Below, piece by piece: positions 43,493-61,676 of a stretch of DNA of 64,000 nucleotides (position 1 is its first letter; every line of letters starts with the position of its first letter). Source of the DNA: DAITAZ01 sp036824045 (GTDB lineage Bacteria > Pseudomonadota > Gammaproteobacteria > Burkholderiales > Rhodocyclaceae). A program made the position numbers and the translations under genes. The DNA is taken from NCBI GenBank assembly GCA_036824045.1, contig DAITAZ010000008.1, positions 1-64,000 of the forward strand, given 5' to 3'. The notes beneath the pieces are model-generated. The model was not told the DNA's origin. It made no database searches and was given only the letters and a program-made list of their open reading frames with translations.

Positions 43493-43543
43493 GACCACCG
43501 ATTGGTGGTCAAGCGAAGCGAAAGAGTTTATCACCCTTTCGCT
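43493..43543 (-). promoter_or_regulatory. Two hairpins at the S10/spc operon boundary
   Basis: In the rpsQ-rplN gap (43441-43573), GACCACC-GATT-GGTGGTC (43493-43510) forms a 7-bp stem with a 4-base loop. AGCGAAAG at 43517-43524 pairs with CTTTCGCT at 43536-43543 across an 11-base loop. Neither is followed by a T run on the minus strand, so they are not intrinsic terminators; RNA processing or a binding site is possible. A weak minus-strand promoter-like TTGCTT ... GATAAA overlaps them. Confidence 0.45.
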
Positions 43544-43573
43544 CATAGAACAAGCAACACGCTTAATCTCGCA

Positions 43574-43843
43574 TCAAATAACGCGAGCTTTTTCCACCAC
43601 GCGCGCAACCTTCCAAGCTTTGGTCTTGGAGATAGGACGGCACTCCTCAATCTGGACCAGATCGCCGGCACTTGCCCCAACTTCGGCGGTATCAGCGTGG
43701 TACTTCTTGGAGCGCACGATCACCTTCCCGATAAGTGGGTGCTTTACGCGCCGCTCAACGAGAACAGTCACCGTCTTTTCCATCTTGTCACTCACAACCC
43801 TTCCGGTAAGGGAACGACTTCTCTTTTCCACTTGATCGCTCAT
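43574..43843 (-). CDS. rpsQ: Ribosomal protein uS17
   Basis: 89 residues, an OB fold with SLTGRVVSDKMEKTVTVLVE and KYHADTAEVGASAGDLVQIE. ATG overlaps the rpmC stop (ATGA). It is the last gene of the S10 group. Confidence 0.98.
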   Translation of the reverse strand: MSDQVEKRSRSLTGRVVSDKMEKTVTVLVERRVKHPLIGKVIVRSKKYHADTAEVGASAGDLVQIEECRPISKTKAWKVARVVEKARVI

Positions 43844-44034
43844 TTCACTGCCGCCTTCTCACGCAGGATCGTCTTAACCCGGGCGATGTCCTTGCGAACG
43901 GCGCCAAGTTGGGCGGTGTTCTGCAATTGCTGAGTCGCCAGCTGCATGCGCAACGAAAACTGCGCTTTTAGCAGCTCTTTCAACTCATCCTCGAGCCCGG
44001 CCACGTCTTTGGCCCTCAGTTCAGTCGCCTTCAT
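43840..44034 (-). CDS. rpmC: Ribosomal protein uL29
   Basis: 64 residues from ATG 44034 (MKATELRAKDVAGLEDELKE), a helical hairpin near the tunnel exit. A GTG two codons earlier overlaps the rplP stop and is an alternative start. Coupled to rplP and rpsQ. Confidence 0.96.
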   Translation of the reverse strand: MKATELRAKDVAGLEDELKELLKAQFSLRMQLATQQLQNTAQLGAVRKDIARVKTILREKAAVK

Positions 44035-44036
44035 GA

Positions 44037-44450
44037 TCACCCCAACTGCCTGTTCACAAAAACGGTTTGCAGGGGAAGCTTGGCGGCGGCCAAGGCAAAT
44101 GCCTCCCGCGCCAACTCCTCACCCACCCCGTCCATCTCGTAGAGCACCTTACCGGGCTGGATTTCGGCAACCCAGTACTCCGGATTGCCCTTCCCGTTAC
44201 CCATCCGTACCTCGGCAGGCTTTTTGGAGATCGGCTTGTCGGGGAATACACGAATCCAGATCCGGCCACCCCGCTTGATATGCCGGGTCATCGCACGGCG
44301 AGCCGACTCGATCTGACGCGCAGTCAAGCGCCCCCGCGTAATGGCCTTGAGTCCATATTCTCCGAAAGAAACCGCAGCGCCCCGCGTAGCCAAGCCGGTG
44401 TTGCGACCCTTTTGTTCCTTGCGATATTTTCTACGTGCTGGCTGAAGCAT
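44037..44450 (-). CDS. rplP: Ribosomal protein uL16
   Basis: 137 residues (MLQPARRKYRKEQKGRNTGL ... ETRRAMTRHIKRGG-type core, KPAEVRMGNGKGNPEYWVAE). The conserved Arg of the hydroxylated region (VRMGNGKG) is present. Located near the A-site finger and peptidyl-transferase centre. Confidence 0.98.
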   Translation of the reverse strand: MLQPARRKYRKEQKGRNTGLATRGAAVSFGEYGLKAITRGRLTARQIESARRAMTRHIKRGGRIWIRVFPDKPISKKPAEVRMGNGKGNPEYWVAEIQPGKVLYEMDGVGEELAREAFALAAAKLPLQTVFVNRQLG

Positions 44451-44465
44451 ATTCGACTCCTACCC

Positions 44466-45254
44466 TCAAGCCTTGGCCGCGGCGCCATCGGGCCGGCCAG
44501 CAACGCGGCGTGCTCCCCGGCGAGCGCCAGGCTTGCCGTCACCCTCGCCATCACGCCCCCGCGGGGCAGAACGGCGACCGCGTTTGTTTTCTTCCTCGGC
44601 TTCGGGCGCCGCGGGCAACTCACCGTTACCCAGAGTTTCACCCTTGAACACCCATACTTTGATACCGATGATGCCGTACGTGGTACGCGCCTCTCCGAAA
44701 CCGTAGTCGATATTCGCGCGCAACGTATGCAGCGGAACACGCCCTTCCCGATACCACTCGGTGCGTGCGATCTCGATACCGTTCAACCGCCCGGAGCTCA
44801 TGATCTTGATGCCTTGAGCGCCCAGGCGCATCGCGTTCTGCATGGCGCGCTTCATTGCTCGACGGAACATGATGCGCTTCTCAAGCTGCTGCGCAATCGA
44901 GTCAGCGATCAACTGAGCATCCACTTCGGGCTTGCGGATTTCTTCGATGTTGACATGCACCGGCACGCCCATCATTTTCTGCAGCTCGACCTTGATATGC
45001 TCGATTTCTTCGCCCTTCTTGCCGATCACCACACCAGGCCGAGCACTGAACACAGTGATCCGAGCGTTTTTGGCGGGTCTCTCGATCAGGACACGCCCTA
45101 CCGACGCGTGGGCAAGCTTCTTCTTGAGATACTCGCGAACCTTGATGTCTTCATTGAGCATCTTCGCGAAGTTCTGATTGTTCGCGAACCAACGCGAACC
45201 CCAATCACGCGTGACCGAAAGACGGAATCCGGTCGGGTGAATCTTCTGTCCCAT
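44466..45254 (-). CDS. rpsC: Ribosomal protein uS3
   Basis: 262 residues, longer than E. coli uS3 (233) by a basic, Arg/Gly-rich C-terminal tail from about residue 215 (RGRRSAPRGRDGEGDGKPGA), which is common in betaproteobacteria. It has a KH domain (ARITVFSARPGVVIGKKGEE). It forms the mRNA entry site with uS4 and uS5. Confidence 0.98.
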   Translation of the reverse strand: MGQKIHPTGFRLSVTRDWGSRWFANNQNFAKMLNEDIKVREYLKKKLAHASVGRVLIERPAKNARITVFSARPGVVIGKKGEEIEHIKVELQKMMGVPVHVNIEEIRKPEVDAQLIADSIAQQLEKRIMFRRAMKRAMQNAMRLGAQGIKIMSSGRLNGIEIARTEWYREGRVPLHTLRANIDYGFGEARTTYGIIGIKVWVFKGETLGNGELPAAPEAEEENKRGRRSAPRGRDGEGDGKPGARRGARRVAGRPDGAAAKA

Positions 45255-45262
45255 AGTCGTCT

Positions 45263-45592
45263 TTACTCCCCAACCGTCACATAGATATGGCAGGTCGGCT
45301 TGACGATCCGGTTGCCCCGCCCTTTGGCCCGAGCAGTGAATCGCTTGAGCATCATCCCCTTCTCCACATGGATACGGGTCACCTTCAACGAATCAATGTC
45401 AGCTGCGTCGTTATGTTCTGCGTTGGCAATAGCAGACTCCAGAACCTTCTTGACGATTTTCGCCCCCTTCTTCGGGGAGAACGTCAAGATATTCAAAGCC
45501 TGCTCAACGGGCTTACCCCGAACGAGATCGGCAACGAGACGGCCTTTCTGGGCCGACAAGCGAACGCCGCGCAAAATAGCATTTGTTTCCAT
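45263..45592 (-). CDS. rplV: Ribosomal protein uL22
   Basis: 109 residues from ATG 45592 (METNAILRGVRLSAQKGRLV), chosen because AAGGAG lies 5 bases upstream; a GTG two codons earlier falls inside that spacer. Its beta-hairpin loop lines the exit tunnel (KGMMLKRFTARAKGRGNRIV), where macrolide resistance changes arise; the sequence here looks ordinary. Confidence 0.97.
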   Translation of the reverse strand: METNAILRGVRLSAQKGRLVADLVRGKPVEQALNILTFSPKKGAKIVKKVLESAIANAEHNDAADIDSLKVTRIHVEKGMMLKRFTARAKGRGNRIVKPTCHIYVTVGE

Positions 45593-45601
45593 CGCCACTC
45601 C

Positions 45602-45880
45602 TTACTTCCGCCCGGCCTTCTTGGAAGCCGCATGTCCCTTGAACGTACGGGTCAGCGCAAACTCGCCGAGCTTATGCCCGACCATGTTCTCTGACACATA
45701 CACGGGAATGTGCTGCTTACCGTTGTGCACGGCGATAGTCAATCCGACGAAATCCGGAAGGATCGTGGAACGACGGGACCAAGTTTTGATCGGCCGCTTG
45801 TCATTGCTGGACCGAACCGCGTCGACTTTTTTCAGCAGATGGGCGTCGACGAACGGACCCTTCTTAATAGAACGTGCCAT
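45602..45880 (-). CDS. rpsS: Ribosomal protein uS19
   Basis: 92 residues (MARSIKKGPFVDAHLLKKVD ... VSENMVGHKLGEFALTRTFK). It sits in the head of the 30S subunit. 10 bases from rplB. Confidence 0.98.
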   Translation of the reverse strand: MARSIKKGPFVDAHLLKKVDAVRSSNDKRPIKTWSRRSTILPDFVGLTIAVHNGKQHIPVYVSENMVGHKLGEFALTRTFKGHAASKKAGRK

Positions 45881-45890
45881 GTCTTACCTC

Positions 45891-46718
45891 TTAACGCTTG
45901 TGTCGACGCTGAACAATCATCGTGTCGGTCCGCTTGTTGGAGCGAGTCCGATAACCTTTGGCAGGGGTCCCCCAAGGACTGACCGGAGCACGAGCTTCGC
46001 CGGTTCTGCCTTCGCCACCACCGTGAGGGTGATCGATCGGATTCATCGCCACACCGCGAACGGTGGGCCGGATGCCCCGCCAACGATTTGCACCTGCTTT
46101 ACCAATCGACCGGAGGTTGTTTTCCTCATTGCCAACTGCTCCAATGGTCGCGCGGCAATCCACGTGCACCCGACGAATCTCGCCCGAGCGCAACCGCACT
46201 TGGGCGTAGGAGCCCTCCCTCGCGAGCAACTGAACCGAGGTTCCCGCGGCGCGAGCAAGCTGTGCGCCTTTACCAGGCAGCATTTCCACGCAATGGATGG
46301 TGGAGCCGACCGGGATGTTGCGCAGAGGCAGCGCGTTGCCAACCTTGATCGGAGCCTCTGAGCCACTCATCAACTCCTGCCCGACCACCAGCCCCTTCGG
46401 TGCCACGATATAACGGCGCTCACCATCGGTGTAACACAACAAGGCGATGTTCGCCGTACGGTTCGGATCGTACTCAATCCGCTCAACCTTGGCGGGGATA
46501 CCATCCTTGTTCCGACGAAAATCAATCATCCGGTACAACTGCTTGTGTCCACCGCCCTGGTGACGCATGGTCACGCGCCCGTGATTGTTCCGGCCAGCGC
46601 GCTTCTGCTGCCCCTCGACCAACGCCGTGACAGGGCGGCCTTTGTACAGATTTGGATTGACGACCTTTACAACTGCACGACGGCCGGCAGAGGTCGGTTT
46701 AACTTTAACCAAAGCCAT
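45891..46718 (-). CDS. rplB: Ribosomal protein uL2
   Basis: 275 residues. It contains GSTIHCVEMLPGKGAQLARA and the conserved NPIDHPHGGGEGRTGEARAP loop with the His required for peptidyl transfer. Three bases separate it from rplW. Confidence 0.98.
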   Translation of the reverse strand: MALVKVKPTSAGRRAVVKVVNPNLYKGRPVTALVEGQQKRAGRNNHGRVTMRHQGGGHKQLYRMIDFRRNKDGIPAKVERIEYDPNRTANIALLCYTDGERRYIVAPKGLVVGQELMSGSEAPIKVGNALPLRNIPVGSTIHCVEMLPGKGAQLARAAGTSVQLLAREGSYAQVRLRSGEIRRVHVDCRATIGAVGNEENNLRSIGKAGANRWRGIRPTVRGVAMNPIDHPHGGGEGRTGEARAPVSPWGTPAKGYRTRSNKRTDTMIVQRRHKR

Positions 46719-46721
46719 GTT

Positions 46722-47027
46722 TTATTCCCCCGCCGCGAAATTGATTTCTTGACCGGGCTTGAGACTCACAAAGGCCTTCTTCCACCCCTTGCGCTGCCCC
46801 ATCGCCCGCCCGAAGCGCTTGACCTTGCCCTTGATGTTGGCGATCTGAACCGCTTCAACCTCAACCTTGAACAGACTTTCTACCGCGGCCTTGACTTCCG
46901 GCTTCGTAGCATCAGAAGCGACACGGAATACCACCTGTTCATTCTTGTCGGCAATGAAGGTCGCCTTTTCCGAAATCTGGGGCGCCAAGAGAATCTTCAG
47001 CAGCCGCTCTTCCTTCAGTGCACTCAT
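46722..47027 (-). CDS. rplW: Ribosomal protein uL23
   Basis: 101 residues from ATG 47027, which overlaps the rplD stop (ATGA). Blocks: LLKILLAPQISEKATFIADK and VEVEAVQIANIKGKVKRFGR. It is the docking site for trigger factor and SRP at the tunnel exit. Confidence 0.97.
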   Translation of the reverse strand: MSALKEERLLKILLAPQISEKATFIADKNEQVVFRVASDATKPEVKAAVESLFKVEVEAVQIANIKGKVKRFGRAMGQRKGWKKAFVSLKPGQEINFAAGE

Positions 47028-47644
47028 GCCCAGGCCTCCTCGAACTTGCTGACCGCGTTCTTGGTCAGGATTACCTTCTGGAACCGAATCAGGGAGACAG
47101 GGTCCGTCTCGCTGACTTCGAGGACGCACACGTGGGGCAGATTGCGGGACGACAGATACAGGTTCTCGTCCAGTTCGTCCGTCACCACCAGAACAGAATC
47201 GAGACCCATGCCTTTGAGCTTCTCGACCAGCAACTTGGTCTTAGGAGCAGCAACGGTGAACGACTCCACCACCGAAAGGCGCCCTTCCCGGTTCAACTGG
47301 GACAAGATTGCGGCCATGCCAGCCCGGTACATCTTGCGGTTGATTTTCTGAGAAAAATTCTCGTCGGGCGAATTCGGAAAAATCCGACCGCCGCCCCGCC
47401 ACAACGGCGAAGAGGACATCCCGGCGCGAGCCCGCCCGGTACCTTTCTGGCGCCAAGGCTTCTTTGTGGAGTGACGAACGGTAGTCCGGTCCTTCTGAGC
47501 CCGAGTGCCCATGCGCGCGTTAGCTTGATAGGCCACCACCAACTGATGGACCAGCGCCTCGTTGTACTCGCGCGCAAACAGCACATCGGATGCCTGGACG
47601 GTCGACGCGACCTGCCCTTGATCATTCAACAAGTTCAGTTCCAT
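47024..47644 (-). CDS. rplD: Ribosomal protein uL4
   Basis: 206 residues from ATG 47644, sharing one base with the rplC stop (TGATG). The tunnel loop has KKPWRQKGTGRARAGMSSSP and LWRGGGRIFPNSPDENFSQK. In E. coli uL4 represses the S10 operon; the leader upstream of rpsJ here is only 18 bases after tuf, so that mechanism is not obvious. Confidence 0.97.
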   Translation of the reverse strand: MELNLLNDQGQVASTVQASDVLFAREYNEALVHQLVVAYQANARMGTRAQKDRTTVRHSTKKPWRQKGTGRARAGMSSSPLWRGGGRIFPNSPDENFSQKINRKMYRAGMAAILSQLNREGRLSVVESFTVAAPKTKLLVEKLKGMGLDSVLVVTDELDENLYLSSRNLPHVCVLEVSETDPVSLIRFQKVILTKNAVSKFEEAWA

Positions 47645-48288
47645 CACGCCCCCGCCTTGACTGCCGGACGAACGATCACGTTGCCGCCTTTTGCACCCGG
47701 CACCGCACCCTTGACCAGCAACAGCTGCCGCGCCTCGTCCACCCGCACCACTTCGAGGTTCTGAACCGTGCGCTGGACATTGCCGTACTGCCCGGCCATC
47801 CGTTTACCCGGAAACACCCGGCCTGGATCCTGCGCCATACCGATCGATCCGGGGCTGTTGTGGGATATGGAGTTACCGTGGGAAGCGCGATTGGACGAGA
47901 AATTGTGGCGCTTGATCGAGCCCGAAAATCCCTTTCCGATACTCTGACCGGTCACGTCAACTTTCTGCCCCGCGCTGAAGATGGTGGCATTGACCACATC
48001 ACCAGCCTTCAAGCTCACGCTGTCATTACCGTCAAGGGCGAACTCCTTGAGGATGGAGCCCGCTTCGACACCAGCTTTGGCCAAATGACCGGCGAGGGGT
48101 TTGCTTACCCGGCTTGCCTTACGAGTGCCAAACGTAACCTGAACAGCAGCGTATCCGTCGCTTTCAGGCGTTTTAATCTGGGTCACCCGGTTATTGGACA
48201 CGTCCAGCACCGTTACAGGGATGGAAACACCATCGTCCGTAAAGATGCGAGTCATGCCAACCTTGCGACCGACAAGGCCTAGACTCAT
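47644..48288 (-). CDS. rplC: Ribosomal protein uL3
   Basis: 214 residues (MSLGLVGRKVGMTRIFTDDG). The loop near the peptidyl-transferase centre has HNSPGSIGMAQDPGRVFPGK, including the Gln methylated by PrmB. It is separated from rpsJ by 90 bases. Confidence 0.98.
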   Translation of the reverse strand: MSLGLVGRKVGMTRIFTDDGVSIPVTVLDVSNNRVTQIKTPESDGYAAVQVTFGTRKASRVSKPLAGHLAKAGVEAGSILKEFALDGNDSVSLKAGDVVNATIFSAGQKVDVTGQSIGKGFSGSIKRHNFSSNRASHGNSISHNSPGSIGMAQDPGRVFPGKRMAGQYGNVQRTVQNLEVVRVDEARQLLLVKGAVPGAKGGNVIVRPAVKAGA

Positions 48289-48320
48289 TTTATTCTCCTA
48301 CTCCCAGTTACGATTGACTG

Positions 48321-48350
48321 GGGCCATTTGAAGCAAAGAACTCATGGCCC
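48321..48350 (-). other. Stem-loop in the rpsJ-rplC gap
   Basis: GGGCCAT (48321-48327) pairs with ATGGCCC (48344-48350) across 16 bases, in the 90-base gap between rpsJ and rplC. There is no following T run. It may be an mRNA processing or binding site, or chance. Confidence 0.3.
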
Positions 48351-48378
48351 GGCAAGCAAGCGACCGAGCCTCAAACAC

Positions 48379-48690
48379 TTATTGCAACTTGATCTCGACG
48401 TCCACACCGGCAGGCAGGTCAAGCTTCATCAGTGCATCCACTGTTTTGTCAGTAGGATCGACGATGTCCATCAACCTCAAGTGCGTACGGATTTCAAACT
48501 GATCCCTGGAAGTCTTGTTGACATGCGGGCTGCGCAAGACGTTGTACCGTTCAATACGAGTCGGCAGAGGCACCGGCCCCTTGACCACGGCGCCCGTGCG
48601 CTTGGCGGTATCCACAATTTCCTTAGCTGACTGATCGATCAGACGATAGTCGAACGCTTTAAGACGGATACGAATTTGTTGCCCTTGCAT
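48379..48690 (-). CDS. rpsJ: Ribosomal protein uS10 (NusE)
   Basis: 103 residues (IRIRLKAFDYRLIDQSAKEI ... HVNKTSRDQFEIRTHLRLMD). It works in the 30S head and as NusE in transcription antitermination with NusB. GGAGAG lies 5 bases before ATG. 18 bases after tuf, so co-transcribed with the str genes. Confidence 0.98.
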   Translation of the reverse strand: MQGQQIRIRLKAFDYRLIDQSAKEIVDTAKRTGAVVKGPVPLPTRIERYNVLRSPHVNKTSRDQFEIRTHLRLMDIVDPTDKTVDALMKLDLPAGVDVEIKLQ

Positions 48691-48708
48691 TTACTCTCTC
48701 CGACTTTC

Positions 48709-49899
<1,191 letters not shown>

Positions 49900-49917
49900 G
49901 TTAATTCCCCAAAACGA

Positions 49918-52014
49918 TCATTTCTTGTTAATCACCGCATCAGCGACATTCTTAGGCGCTTCCACGTAGTGCTTGAATTCCATTGAATAAGTCGCACGAC
50001 CCTGGGTCAGCGAGCGCAACTGGGTGGAGTAGCCAAACATCTCAGCGAGCGGCACTTCCGCCTTGATCAGCTTGATCCCACCGGACTGGTCATCCATACC
50101 CTGAACAATCCCACGACGACCGGACAGATCACCCATGACATTGCCCATAAACTCTTCTGGGGTTTCGACTTCGACCGCCATCATCGGCTCGAGCAACACC
50201 GGCGAAGCCTTGCGACACCCTTCCTGGAAAGCCATACGTCCGGCCTGCTTGAACGCATTCTCATTTGAATCGACGTCGTGATAGGAACCGAAGTGCAGCG
50301 TCACCTTGACATCCACCACCGGGAATCCGGCGAGCACGCCATTGTTCAGGTTTTCCTCAATCCCCTTTTGCACCGCGGGGATGAACTCGCGAGGCACCAC
50401 ACCACCCTTGATGGCGTCGACGAACTCGAAACCCTTGCCCGCCTCGTTGGGCTCAACCTTGAGCACCACGTGACCATACTGACCACGACCGCCAGACTGC
50501 TTGACAAACTTGCCCTCGACCGCATCGACGGTCTTGCGAATAGTTTCCCGGTATGCAACCTGAGGCGCACCAACGTTGGCTTCGACGTTGAATTCACGGC
50601 GCATGCGATCGACCAGAATCTCCAGGTGCAACTCGCCCATCCCGGAGATGATCGTCTGCCCGGACTCTTCGTCCGTACGCACGCGGAATGACGGATCTTC
50701 CTGAGCCAGACGCCCAAGAGCAATACCCATCTTTTCCTGGTCACTCTTGGTCTTCGGCTCCACCGCCACGTGAATGACCGGCTCGGGGAACTCCATCTTC
50801 TCGAGCGTGATCGGCTTCTCGGGATCGCAAATCGTGTCGCCGGTAGTCGCCTCCTTCAGCCCCACCGCCGCCGCGATGTCGCCCGCGCGAACTTCCTTGA
50901 TCTCCTCCCGCTCGTTGGCGTGCATCTGCAGAATCCGACCGATCCGCTCTTTACGCCCCTTCACGGGATTGAAGATGGTATCGCCGGACTTCACCACGCC
51001 ACTATAAACGCGGAAAAAGATGAGCTGCCCAACAAACGGGTCGGTCATGATCTTGAACGCCAACCCGGCAAAAGGCTCCTCGTCCGCAGCGCGACGCTCA
51101 GCCTCATCACCATCAGAGAGCTCGCCCTTAACAGGAGGAATGTCGACGGGAGAAGGCATGTAGTCGATCACCGCGTCGAGCATCGCCTGCACGCCCTTGT
51201 TCTTGAACGCAGAGCCGCACAGCATAGGCACGATCTCACCGGCTATCGTCCGAGCCCGCAGCGCCTGCTTGAGATCTTCCTCCGACAAGTCACCCTCTTC
51301 GAGGTACTTATTCATCATCTCTTCGGAAGACTCTGCGGCCGCCTCAACCATCTTCTCGCGCCACTCAGCGCAGACATCTTCGAGGTCAGAAGGAATGGGG
51401 CGCTCTTCGAAGTTCATCCCCTGGGTCTTGTCGTCCCAGAAAATCGCCTTCATCTTGACCAGATCAACCACACCCTCAAACCGATCCTCGGCACCAATGG
51501 GCACCTGGATGGGCACAGGGTTCGCCTTCAACCGGCTCCGCATCTGGTCGTGAACCTTGAAGAAATCCGCACCCGTACGGTCCATCTTGTTCACGAACGC
51601 CAGACGCGGCACCTTGTACTTGTTCGCCTGCCGCCAAACCGTCTCAGACTGAGGCTGTACACCACCCACCGCGCAGTACACCATGCACGCGCCGTCAAGC
51701 ACCCGCATTGAGCGCTCCACCTCGATGGTGAAGTCCACGTGCCCAGGGGTGTCGATGATGTTCACGCGATGCTCGGGCAGCTTGCCATCCATCCCTTTCC
51801 AGAAACAGGTGGTCGCCGCGGATGTAATGGTAATACCCCGCTCGCGCTCCTGCTCCATCCAGTCCATGACTGCAGCGCCATCATGAACCTCACCGATCTT
51901 GTGCGACACCCCGGTATAAAACAGGATACGCTCGGTGGTCGTCGTCTTGCCGGCATCAATGTGAGCGCTGATACCGATATTTCGGTAACGCTCAATAGGG
52001 GTTTTGCGTGCCAC
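49918..52014 (-). CDS. fusA: Elongation factor G
   Basis: 698 residues starting at GTG 52014 with AGGAA 6 bases upstream. GTPase boxes: AHIDAGKTTTTERIL, DTPGHVDFT and NKMDRTGADF. Five-domain translocase for tRNA-mRNA movement and ribosome recycling. Confidence 0.98.
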   Translation of the reverse strand: MARKTPIERYRNIGISAHIDAGKTTTTERILFYTGVSHKIGEVHDGAAVMDWMEQERERGITITSAATTCFWKGMDGKLPEHRVNIIDTPGHVDFTIEVERSMRVLDGACMVYCAVGGVQPQSETVWRQANKYKVPRLAFVNKMDRTGADFFKVHDQMRSRLKANPVPIQVPIGAEDRFEGVVDLVKMKAIFWDDKTQGMNFEERPIPSDLEDVCAEWREKMVEAAAESSEEMMNKYLEEGDLSEEDLKQALRARTIAGEIVPMLCGSAFKNKGVQAMLDAVIDYMPSPVDIPPVKGELSDGDEAERRAADEEPFAGLAFKIMTDPFVGQLIFFRVYSGVVKSGDTIFNPVKGRKERIGRILQMHANEREEIKEVRAGDIAAAVGLKEATTGDTICDPEKPITLEKMEFPEPVIHVAVEPKTKSDQEKMGIALGRLAQEDPSFRVRTDEESGQTIISGMGELHLEILVDRMRREFNVEANVGAPQVAYRETIRKTVDAVEGKFVKQSGGRGQYGHVVLKVEPNEAGKGFEFVDAIKGGVVPREFIPAVQKGIEENLNNGVLAGFPVVDVKVTLHFGSYHDVDSNENAFKQAGRMAFQEGCRKASPVLLEPMMAVEVETPEEFMGNVMGDLSGRRGIVQGMDDQSGGIKLIKAEVPLAEMFGYSTQLRSLTQGRATYSMEFKHYVEAPKNVADAVINKK

Positions 52015-52060
52015 GGTGACTTCCTACACGAATGCGGACGCCCTAGCGGGCGCCAATATT

Positions 52061-52531
52061 TCAGAAACGGTAATGAGAGAAGGCCTTATTGGCCTCTGCC
52101 ATACGATGCACTTCGTCGCGCTTCTTCATGGCCGCACCACGACCCTCGGCAGCCTCCAGCAGCTCAGCAGCCAAACGCTGACCCATGGACTTTTCAGAAC
52201 GACGACGAGCCGCTTCGCGCAACCAGCGCATCGACAAAGCCATACGACGGGAGGGACGAACCTCAACCGGAACCTGGTAGTTTGCACCACCGACACGACG
52301 ACTCTTAACCTCAACCACCGGCTTGACGTTATTCAAAGCTGTCGTAAACACTTCTAACGGATTCTTGCCGCTCTTGGCAGCAATCTGATCCAGCGCACCA
52401 TAAATGATGCGCTCAGCAACCGACTTCTTACCGCCGGTCATCAACACGTTAACGAACTTGGAAACGTCCTGGCTACCGAACTTGGGATCCGGCAACACCT
52501 CACGCTTCGGAACTTCTCTACGACGGGGCAT
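52061..52531 (-). CDS. rpsG: Ribosomal protein uS7
   Basis: 156 residues (MPRRREVPKREVLPDPKFGS ... REAARRRSEKSMGQRLAAEL). It is the primary binder of the 30S head and, in E. coli, the repressor of the str operon. 46 bases before fusA, 30 after rpsL. Confidence 0.98.
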   Translation of the reverse strand: MPRRREVPKREVLPDPKFGSQDVSKFVNVLMTGGKKSVAERIIYGALDQIAAKSGKNPLEVFTTALNNVKPVVEVKSRRVGGANYQVPVEVRPSRRMALSMRWLREAARRRSEKSMGQRLAAELLEAAEGRGAAMKKRDEVHRMAEANKAFSHYRF

Positions 52532-52561
52532 CTTGAACCTCGACTGTTACAACAACCAACC

Positions 52562-52942
52562 TTATTTGCCTTGCTTGGGACGCTTGGCACCATACTTGGA
52601 GCGAGACTGCTTCCGATCCTTGACACCCTGAAGATCCAAGCTGCCACGAACAATGTGATAGCGCACACCAGGAAGGTCCTTGACCCGACCGCCGCGAATA
52701 AGCACCACCGAGTGCTCCTGCAGGTTATGCCCCTCACCACCAATGTACGAAATGACCTCAAAACCATTGGTCAAACGCACTTTGGCCACCTTACGCAGCG
52801 CCGAATTCGGCTTCTTGGGCGTAGTGGTATAAACGCGGGTGCAGACACCACGCTTTTGCGGGCAGGCATCAAGGGCCGGCACCTTGCTCTTCGTGCGCGG
52901 CGCCTGACGAGGCTTGCGCACCAGCTGATTGATTGTTGGCAT
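52562..52942 (-). CDS. rpsL: Ribosomal protein uS12
   Basis: 126 residues from ATG 52942 (MPTINQLVRKPRQAPRTKSK). The streptomycin-related lysines K43/K44 (TTTPKKPNSALR) and K88 (GGRVKDLPG) are the sensitive type. The leader holds a strong promoter at the rpoC end and a terminator-like hairpin whose T run lies 15 bases from the start codon. Confidence 0.97.
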   Translation of the reverse strand: MPTINQLVRKPRQAPRTKSKVPALDACPQKRGVCTRVYTTTPKKPNSALRKVAKVRLTNGFEVISYIGGEGHNLQEHSVVLIRGGRVKDLPGVRYHIVRGSLDLQGVKDRKQSRSKYGAKRPKQGK

Positions 52943-52956
52943 AGTTCCGAATTTCC

Positions 52957-52997
52957 AAAAAACCAAGGCGGCCTTGCTGTTGCCAAGACCGCCTTGG
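52957..52997 (-). terminator. Terminator-like hairpin in the rpsL leader (rpoBC terminator / candidate attenuator)
   Basis: On the minus strand CCAAGGCGG (52989-52997) pairs with CCGCCTTGG (52963-52971). Inside, a U-G pair and a CTTG/CAAG pairing extend it to about 14 bp around a GCAACAG loop. Six T follow at once (52957-52962). It terminates rpoBC transcripts, but it also lies between the promoter at 53055-53084 and rpsL, so every rpsL transcript must cross it. Confidence 0.85.
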
Positions 52998-53054
52998 ACG
53001 GCATTTCCGGGTCGAACTGACTACGATTGGCCAGTCCACTCACAAAGAGGCCGG

Positions 53055-53080
53055 ATTATAGCGATTTACGCAAGTTGCGG

Positions 53081-53084
<4 letters not shown>
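53055..53084 (-). promoter_or_regulatory. Sigma-70 promoter of the str operon (rpsL-rpsG-fusA-tuf)
   Basis: Minus strand TTGACC (53079-53084), an 18-base spacer, then a perfect TATAAT (53055-53060). The -35 overlaps the rpoC stop codon. Predicted start near 53048, giving a leader of about 105 bases to the rpsL ATG. Confidence 0.8.
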
Positions 53085-57283
<4,199 letters not shown>

Positions 57284-57365
57284 AGTGTTCTCCAGTCAGG
57301 GGTAGGCCCCGGGGGATGCATGCACAGGGCGCTTCGCGCCCCGCCAGTCCGTGCATTCAGCCGTA

Positions 57366-61499
<4,134 letters not shown>

Positions 61500-61627
61500 A
61501 GATGCTCCGGAAGGGATAAGACACCAAAAGATAGAAGGCAACAGAACTGGGGATCACGTTCCGCACGCGCTCTGTTCTCTTCTAGCCTCTGGCGACAGCA
61601 GGGTGGTGCTTCTCAAGCAGAAAGCGC

Positions 61628-61657
61628 AAAAGGGCTGGCAGCCGAAGCTGCCAGCCC
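61628..61657 (-). terminator. Attenuator hairpin between rplL and rpoB
   Basis: Minus strand GGGCTGGCAGC-TTCG-GCTGCCAGCCC: an 11-bp perfect stem with a cUUCGg tetraloop, then TTTTGCG. It matches the position of the partial terminator that lowers rpoBC expression relative to rplJL in E. coli; the short T4 run suggests partial read-through here too. Confidence 0.85.
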
Positions 61658-61676
61658 GCAAACGGGCGAGGCGAAA

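Noticed and set aside
43526..43557. Internal spc promoter (TTGCTT ... GATAAA)
   Set aside because: Spacing of 19 and a 4/6 match at -10 are too weak to list as a feature.
57284..57365. Small hairpin (GGCGC-TTC-GCGCC) between rpoB and rpoC as a terminator
   Set aside because: Short stem and no T run; rpoB and rpoC are expected to be one transcript.
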